Positions 6,971 to 11,413 of a stretch of 11,413 nt of DNA are shown here, piece by piece (positions within the stretch are counted from its first letter, which is position 1; each line of letters opens with the position of its first letter). A program made the translations under genes and the position numbers. The notes under the pieces are model-generated. The model made no database searches, was not told where the DNA came from, and was given only the letters and a program-made list of their open reading frames with translations. Origin of the DNA: Neisseriaceae bacterium (lineage in GTDB: Bacteria > Pseudomonadota > Gammaproteobacteria > Burkholderiales > Neisseriaceae); NCBI GenBank assembly GCA_017989485.1, contig JAGNPU010000024.1, positions 1 through 11,413 of the forward strand, written 5' to 3'.

Positions 6971-8517
6971 TGAGGGTCTCCTTCGGAAGGTAAAGAATGT
7001 TCGAGCTGGTATTCGCCGGACACGAGCTTGTGCCGCAAAATTTTGCCCACGGGGGATTTCGGAATTTCGGCGACAAACACGTAGTCGCGCGGCCGCTTGT
7101 AGTTGGCCAAGTCGGTGTCACGACAGTAGTGGTCTAAGGCCTCTGCGGAGGTGTTGTCCTTACGTTTGATGAAGGCCACGACTTTTTTGCCCCAGCGCTC
7201 GTCTTGAATGCCGGCGACGGCGACCTCATCGACACAAGGGTGGAGAGATAGAATGGACTCAATGTCGACGGGCGAGATGTTTTCGCCACCGCTGATGATC
7301 ATGTCGTCGATGCGGCCGGTGACGAATAAGTCGCCTTCCTTGTCCTGATAGCCAATGTCGCCAGTAAAGTACCAGCCCTGTTTTAGGGTTTTGGCATCGG
7401 CATCCGGGCGGCGCCAATAGCCTTCAAAGGCCTCATCCCCCTGTAAGTCGGCAATGATTTCGCCTTCTTCACCAGGTGTCGCAAGGGTGTCAGGGCTGTT
7501 GCTGCCCAGCTTCACAACTTTGATGCGGGTGTTGATCCCGGCTTTACCCGCGCTGCCAGCCTTGCTGACGGCATCTTGGGTAATGGTAAAGGTGTAGACC
7601 TCGGAACTGCCGTAGTGATTGACGAACAGCTCGGGCTGAAACTGAGCCTGTAATTTAGACAACAGGCCATCGCTCATCGAAGCACCGGCATAGCCGAGCT
7701 TGGTCACGCTGCTGTGATCGCGGCGAGCAAAGTCGGGGTGATTTAACATGTCGTGATACAGGGTGGGCACTAGGTATAAATTACTCACGCGCTCTTGTTC
7801 AATGAGGGCGAGGGCGAGGCCAACGTCAAATTTGGGCAGGCACACAAAGCAGCCGTCGATCAGGGCCATGGCCAGCAGAGAACGCACGCCCATGGTGTGG
7901 TAGAGCGGCATGACGCCCAGCGTGACCTCGCCTCTGGCATAAAGGTTTTGCGCCACGTGGGCCAGTGCGGCGGCACGTTCCTGGCGATGACGCCGAGGCA
8001 CGCCTTTGGGCTTGCCGGTGGTGCCTGAGGTGTACAGCATTAAAGACATGTCTTGGGCACTGGCCTGAGGCCCATCGGTGAAGGGCGCGCTTTGCAGTAA
8101 GGCATCGAAGTCATGGTCGGCCCCTTCGGCCCCGTTGACACCGATGCGCAGCAGGGGGTGTGGGCGGGTGGCGGCCACGACGGCCTCGGCCGTCAAGGGT
8201 TCATAACACACTGCCTTGATGTCGGCATCGGCGATGCAGTAGGCGACTTCATCCGCTTTGGCTCGCCAGTTCAGCGGAATGATGACGATGCCCAAAAACT
8301 GCGTGGCCCAGTGGATGGTGGCCATTTGCCAGCGGTTTTGCATGACCACCAGCAGGTGGTCACCTTTTTTTAAGCCCAGATGCTGGAAGGCGCCAGCAAT
8401 GGCCATAATGCGGTTATGCCATTGCTGATAGCTCAGCCTGACTTCGTCATCCACCAGCGCCGTGGCGTGGGGGCTTCTTTCGACGCTTTGTAAAAACGTT
8501 CGGCCCAAATCAAACAT
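6967..8517 (-). CDS. hmfD: AMP-forming acyl-CoA ligase, probable 2-furoate-CoA ligase
   Basis: This 516-residue enzyme of the ANL superfamily activates a carboxylic acid through an acyl-AMP to the CoA thioester. The ATP-binding loop LYTSGTTGKPKG lies at residues 161-172, the A5-type motif NHYGSSE at 300-306, GWYFTGD at 381-387 with the ATP-ribose Asp387, the hinge GRIDDMIISGGENISP at 401-416, and the catalytic lysine K492 in SPVGKIL. Length is normal. The gene starts 2 bases after the stop of the 2Fe-2S subunit gene, and its ribosome site (AGGAGA) lies inside that gene's last codons. It ends in an ATGA overlap with the crotonase gene. The neighbouring furoyl-CoA dehydrogenase-type subunits make 2-furoate the most likely substrate. 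Related five-membered aromatic acids such as thiophene-2-carboxylate remain possible. Confidence 0.83.
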   Translation of the reverse strand: MFDLGRTFLQSVERSPHATALVDDEVRLSYQQWHNRIMAIAGAFQHLGLKKGDHLLVVMQNRWQMATIHWATQFLGIVIIPLNWRAKADEVAYCIADADIKAVCYEPLTAEAVVAATRPHPLLRIGVNGAEGADHDFDALLQSAPFTDGPQASAQDMSLMLYTSGTTGKPKGVPRRHRQERAAALAHVAQNLYARGEVTLGVMPLYHTMGVRSLLAMALIDGCFVCLPKFDVGLALALIEQERVSNLYLVPTLYHDMLNHPDFARRDHSSVTKLGYAGASMSDGLLSKLQAQFQPELFVNHYGSSEVYTFTITQDAVSKAGSAGKAGINTRIKVVKLGSNSPDTLATPGEEGEIIADLQGDEAFEGYWRRPDADAKTLKQGWYFTGDIGYQDKEGDLFVTGRIDDMIISGGENISPVDIESILSLHPCVDEVAVAGIQDERWGKKVVAFIKRKDNTSAEALDHYCRDTDLANYKRPRDYVFVAEIPKSPVGKILRHKLVSGEYQLEHSLPSEGDPQ

Positions 8518-8519
8518 GG

Positions 8520-9032
8520 TTATCTCTCCTCGATATTTTTATGAAGGCGTTGCTGGGCTACTTCCATGACCGCAGCAACTATGGGTGTGTAACCGGTACA
8601 GCGACAAATGTGGCCGGACAGCATTGCTTTAATGTCTTGCACCGTCGGCTGGCTCACCCGCGCCAGATAGTCGGTGCAGGACATCAGAATCCCCGCGGTA
8701 CAAAAGCCACACTGCAAGGCATGGTGTTTTTTAAACGCCGCCTGTAAGTCATTGAGCTGGCCGTCGGCCTGAGCCAGGCTTTCTACGGTATGCACCTCTT
8801 GTCCGGCGCTTTGCACTGCCAAAATCAGGCATGAGCGTTGGGCCACGCCGTTAATCAAGACCGTACAGGCACCGCACACGCCGTGTTCGCAGCCAACGTG
8901 GGTGCCCGTGGCGCCTAGGGATTGGCGAATAAAGTCGGACAGCAGCGTTCGTGCTTCTACTGAGGCTTGGCGCCGTTGACCGTTAAGGTTTAGGGAAAGG
9001 CTAATGTGTTCGCCTTTGGCAATGGTGGTCAT
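8520..9032 (-). CDS. hmfC: Furoyl-CoA dehydrogenase-type 2Fe-2S subunit
   Basis: The 170-residue small subunit of a xanthine-dehydrogenase-family enzyme carries two 2Fe-2S clusters that pass electrons from molybdenum to FAD. The plant-type ferredoxin domain has C48, C53 and C56 in GCEHGVCGACTV and C68. The helical second domain has C108 and C111 in CGFCTAGILMS, and C143 and C145 in GHICRCTGY. All eight ligands are present. It starts 2 bases after the FAD-subunit stop, with AAGGAG (9038-9043), formed by the last Lys-Glu codons of that gene, 5 bases before the ATG. No twin-arginine signal is seen, so the enzyme should be cytoplasmic, consistent with a CoA-ester substrate. The subunit type is certain; the substrate is inferred from the cluster. 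Confidence 0.9.
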   Translation of the reverse strand: MTTIAKGEHISLSLNLNGQRRQASVEARTLLSDFIRQSLGATGTHVGCEHGVCGACTVLINGVAQRSCLILAVQSAGQEVHTVESLAQADGQLNDLQAAFKKHHALQCGFCTAGILMSCTDYLARVSQPTVQDIKAMLSGHICRCTGYTPIVAAVMEVAQQRLHKNIEER

Positions 9033-9034
9033 GG

Positions 9035-9880
9035 CTACTCCTTGGCAATGAGGTGGGCACGCTGGGCCTGAGCATCGGCCACGGCTTGACGCCCTAGGGC
9101 GCGCATCAGGTTACGTCGATAGGGGGCGGAGGCATGGGCGTCGGCGTTGACGTCTAAAGCCCAAATAAAGTCATTGAGGGCGTCCTCTACCGAATCGAGT
9201 TCGGACAAAGACAGGCTCAAGACTTCAGGCCGGTCGGAAAGGCCGCCGACGCCCAGACGTAAGCCCTGGTCATTGATGACGACGGCGCAGGCGGCGACGG
9301 CAAAGTCGCCGTGGCGGCGTGAAAACTCGTGAAACGCATAGCCGCTGTTGCCATCGTCTAAGGGAAAGCGGACGGCCTTAAGGCATTCGTCTTCGCGCTT
9401 GGCCGTGGTCAATACCCCGATAAAAAAATCATCGGCCCTCAGAATTCGTTCGTTTTTGGCGCTGGCCAAAACCACGTCGCCACCGAGGGTGGCCAGGCAC
9501 AAAGGCAGTTCGGCGCTGGGGTCGGCGTGGGCGATGGAGCCACACACGGTGCCGCGATTGCGAATTTGGAAGTGGGAAATATAGGGGAAGGCCAGCTTGA
9601 GTAAGGGCACTTCGGCCGCTAGCGTTGACCGCCACTCGATGCTGGCCTGAGTACAGGCCGCCCCTATGACCAAGTGCTGACGATCCAGACAGGTGGTCTG
9701 TAAGTCTGGCGTGGTTGAAATGTCCAGTAGGTATTCCGGCTGGGCAAAGCGCATATTGAGCGCCGCCATCAGCGACTGGCCGCCGGCCAAAATACGGGCT
9801 TCTGAGCCGTGCTGCGCCAGCTGTTCGGTGACGTCGGCCAGGCTCGCCATGCGGCGATAATGAAAGGTTGCGGGCTTCAT
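9035..9880 (-). CDS. hmfB: Furoyl-CoA dehydrogenase-type FAD-binding subunit
   Basis: This 281-residue protein is the medium subunit of a molybdenum hydroxylase and holds FAD as the electron exit. The first flavin motif AGGQSL is at residues 32-37, and the second region IRNRGTVCGSIAHADPSAELP at 106-126. The C-terminal CODH_FAD domain shows FHEFSRRHGDFAVAA. The second motif has Cys where relatives usually have the first Gly of TxGG. I set the start at 9880: GGAG lies 7 bases upstream, the conserved N-terminus begins here, and the ATG overlaps the large-subunit stop as ATGA. A longer frame from 9916 would overlap the large-subunit gene by 40 bases and lacks family-like sequence. The gene is followed at 2 bases by the 2Fe-2S subunit gene. 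Confidence 0.9.
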   Translation of the reverse strand: MKPATFHYRRMASLADVTEQLAQHGSEARILAGGQSLMAALNMRFAQPEYLLDISTTPDLQTTCLDRQHLVIGAACTQASIEWRSTLAAEVPLLKLAFPYISHFQIRNRGTVCGSIAHADPSAELPLCLATLGGDVVLASAKNERILRADDFFIGVLTTAKREDECLKAVRFPLDDGNSGYAFHEFSRRHGDFAVAACAVVINDQGLRLGVGGLSDRPEVLSLSLSELDSVEDALNDFIWALDVNADAHASAPYRRNLMRALGRQAVADAQAQRAHLIAKE

Positions 9881-11413
9881 TTTTTTACTCCAAAACGCTG
9901 TAACAGTTTGTGCCACCAGCCTGTGGCCTGCGGCCGGCCTGCAGCCTGCTTGCCTAATTGCTCGAACAGCTTGTTCAATACCACTTTGGCGGCGCCTTCC
10001 AGCATGCGCCCGCCAACGGAGGCAATCTTGCCGCCGACTTCTGCCGTATAGGTATAGTTCAGACGGGTGCCGCCGGTGACCGCTTCTAGGGTGACTTCGC
10101 CCCTGCCTGACGCATCGCCGAGCGAAGACTTGCCGACGCCGTTCAGGTGGAGGGAGTGTGGCGGGTTAAGGTGTTGTAGCTGAATTTCGGCGGCGTACCT
10201 GGCCTTGATCAGGCCAACGCCAATCACCACGTCTGCCTGATAGTGATGTTTGCCTATGGTGTTGAGGCTGTGACAGCCTGGAATGACTTTGGCCAATGCC
10301 TCTGGGTTGAGCAAAATGGCAAACACGGCTTCCGGTGACGCATGAATCATGACGTTGCCCTGTGCCCGCAGTTGCTTGCCTTGGCCCGTCGTTGGTGCGT
10401 CCTCTTGCGGTGCTGGCTCGGCTCGGGCGACCGCATTTTTTGGCGCTGGCTCATCCATGCCGATGAGGGTCATGAGTTTGAGCGGGGTGAGGGGCAGCCT
10501 TAAATCTAGGTCTTGATTGGGGTGAAGTAGGGATAGGGCATCGGCGACGGCATTGGCGATACACACGGGCGTGCTCATATTGTTGCCTTCGGCCAGACCC
10601 TTGGCGCCTAAAGGCGTAAACGGGGAGGGGGTTTCCAAATGAACAATAATGGGGTCAGGCACCTCGCAAGCCGTCGGCATCAGATAGTCCACCAAAGTGG
10701 CGGATTGGAAAGAACCGTCGGTGCCATATTGAAACTCTTCCATTAGTGCGGCCCCTAGGCCTTGGGCGAAGGCCCCTCTAATCTGGCCGTCGGCCAAGGC
10801 GGGGTTCAGGATTTTACCGGCATCGTGGGCGGTGACGTAGCGGTCGATGTGGACCTGTCCTGAATGAGGGTCGATGTCTACCGCACAGACGTCGAACACA
10901 AAGCCATAGGTGGCCGAAGTGTTGATTTGGTCATCGTCGTTGGGGGCGGCCAGCGTCGGTGGGCTCCAAAAAACGGTTTCGCGCAGGCCGGGTTCATCCG
11001 TGTCGGGCAAGAGGGCGACGGCCCAGTGGGCGCTGCCGCTGGCGCGCGATAAGGTGAGCGCCCGCGCTTCCTGTCCCAATGGGTAGACCAGACCGGCGTT
11101 GAAGACGATGTCTGCCGCAGCCACGGCAAAGTGTTTGGCCGCAATGCGGGCGACCTTGTCCCGCAGCTTGGTGGCGGCCAGATGGACGGTGCCCGCGACG
11201 GCGCCAGCAAAACGGCTCGAATAGTTGCCTGCTGCTGCCGACCACGCGTCTTTTTGAGTGTCGAGTTCGACGTTGGTCACCACGTCGTCTATGCCCACGC
11301 CAAAGACGTCGGCCACGACCTGAGCGCAAACCGTCATGTGGCCTTGTCCCGCTGGCGTTGAAGCGATGACCACGCTGAGGCCGCCCATGAGGTCTATGCT
11401 GACGGTGGCGCTG
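9877..11413 (-). CDS. hmfA: Furoyl-CoA dehydrogenase-type molybdopterin large subunit fused to a CoxG domain (5' end cut)
   Basis: The frame is open to the right edge (last full codon ends at 11412), so only the C-terminal 511 residues are seen. An internal ATG at 11388 is not the start, because family sequence (SATVSIDLMGG) runs across it. Counting from that Met, GQGH (residues 14-17) belongs to the cofactor-binding region. GAKGLAEG (261-268) carries E267, matching the catalytic glutamate that follows KG-x-x in this family. After a Pro/Ala-rich linker (about 311-338) comes a CoxG/SRPBCC domain (about 340-480; bases about 9950-10371) with MIHASPEAVFAILLNPEALA and VIPGC. The protein would hydroxylate furoyl-CoA, with the other two subunits passing electrons to the respiratory chain. 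The family is certain, the furoyl-CoA substrate likely; thienoyl-CoA or another acyl-CoA is the main alternative. Confidence 0.85.
   Translation of the reverse strand, partial: SATVSIDLMGGLSVVIASTPAGQGHMTVCAQVVADVFGVGIDDVVTNVELDTQKDAWSAAAGNYSSRFAGAVAGTVHLAATKLRDKVARIAAKHFAVAAADIVFNAGLVYPLGQEARALTLSRASGSAHWAVALLPDTDEPGLRETVFWSPPTLAAPNDDDQINTSATYGFVFDVCAVDIDPHSGQVHIDRYVTAHDAGKILNPALADGQIRGAFAQGLGAALMEEFQYGTDGSFQSATLVDYLMPTACEVPDPIIVHLETPSPFTPLGAKGLAEGNNMSTPVCIANAVADALSLLHPNQDLDLRLPLTPLKLMTLIGMDEPAPKNAVARAEPAPQEDAPTTGQGKQLRAQGNVMIHASPEAVFAILLNPEALAKVIPGCHSLNTIGKHHYQADVVIGVGLIKARYAAEIQLQHLNPPHSLHLNGVGKSSLGDASGRGEVTLEAVTGGTRLNYTYTAEVGGKIASVGGRMLEGAAKVVLNKLFEQLGKQAAGRPQATGWWHKLLQRFGVKK
9888..9892 (-). 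promoter_or_regulatory. Ribosome binding site that sets the hmfB start
   Basis: TGGAG on the minus strand lies 7 bases before the ATG at 9878-9880, within the last codons of the large-subunit gene. It supports a start coupled to the large-subunit stop rather than the upstream ATG at 9916. Confidence 0.65.

Noticed and set aside
9881..9916. Longer N-terminus for the FAD subunit starting at 9916
   Set aside because: It would overlap the large subunit by 40 bases; the ATGA start at 9880 has a good ribosome site and begins at family-like sequence.
9938..9958. Sequence resembling a Neisseriaceae DNA uptake sequence (TGCAGCCTGCTT)
   Set aside because: It has one mismatch to the Kingella-type element as I recall it, occurs once, and lies in coding sequence; nearby near-matches to the Neisseria element are also incomplete.

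Overview
All ten genes in this window lie on the minus strand and are read from the right edge to the left. The DNA is moderately GC-rich with short AT-rich intergenic gaps. Gene content (molybdenum hydroxylase with aromatic-acid CoA ligase, BenE permease, NlpA lipoprotein) fits a free-living proteobacterium, most likely a betaproteobacterium; that assignment is inference from family knowledge, since no rRNA or other marker gene is present.

Region 1 (right edge to about 4687) is one catabolic gene cluster. It holds the 3' part of a molybdopterin large subunit with a fused CoxG domain, an FAD subunit, a 2Fe-2S subunit, an AMP-forming acyl-CoA ligase, a crotonase-fold enzyme, a BenE-family permease and an XdhC-family chaperone. 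The order large/FAD/FeS/ligase/crotonase is that of the hmfABCDE genes for 2-furoate degradation: furoate is activated to furoyl-CoA (HmfD), hydroxylated at C5 by the Mo enzyme HmfABC, and the ring-opened 2-oxoglutaryl-CoA is hydrolysed to 2-oxoglutarate (HmfE). BenE would import the acid and XdhC would mature the Mo cofactor. The first five genes are tightly coupled (4-base ATGA overlaps or 2-base gaps, with ribosome sites inside the preceding gene). The gaps before benE and before xdhC carry stem-loops without a U-tract, which may set relative expression.

Region 2 (3351 to 1451) is a two-gene unit: an isopenicillin-N-synthase-like Fe(II)/2-oxoglutarate oxygenase, overlapping by ATGA a MetQ/NlpA-type lipoprotein. 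No ABC permease or ATPase is present beside it, so the lipoprotein is an orphan as far as this window shows.

Region 3 (1348 to the left edge) is a YfbK-like von Willebrand factor A lipoprotein, cut by the window edge. No RNA genes, insertion sequences, CRISPR arrays or other mobile elements were seen. No gene-free stretch exceeds 300 bases; the longest gaps are 6023-6163 (141 bases), 3352-3463 (112 bases) and 1349-1450 (102 bases).
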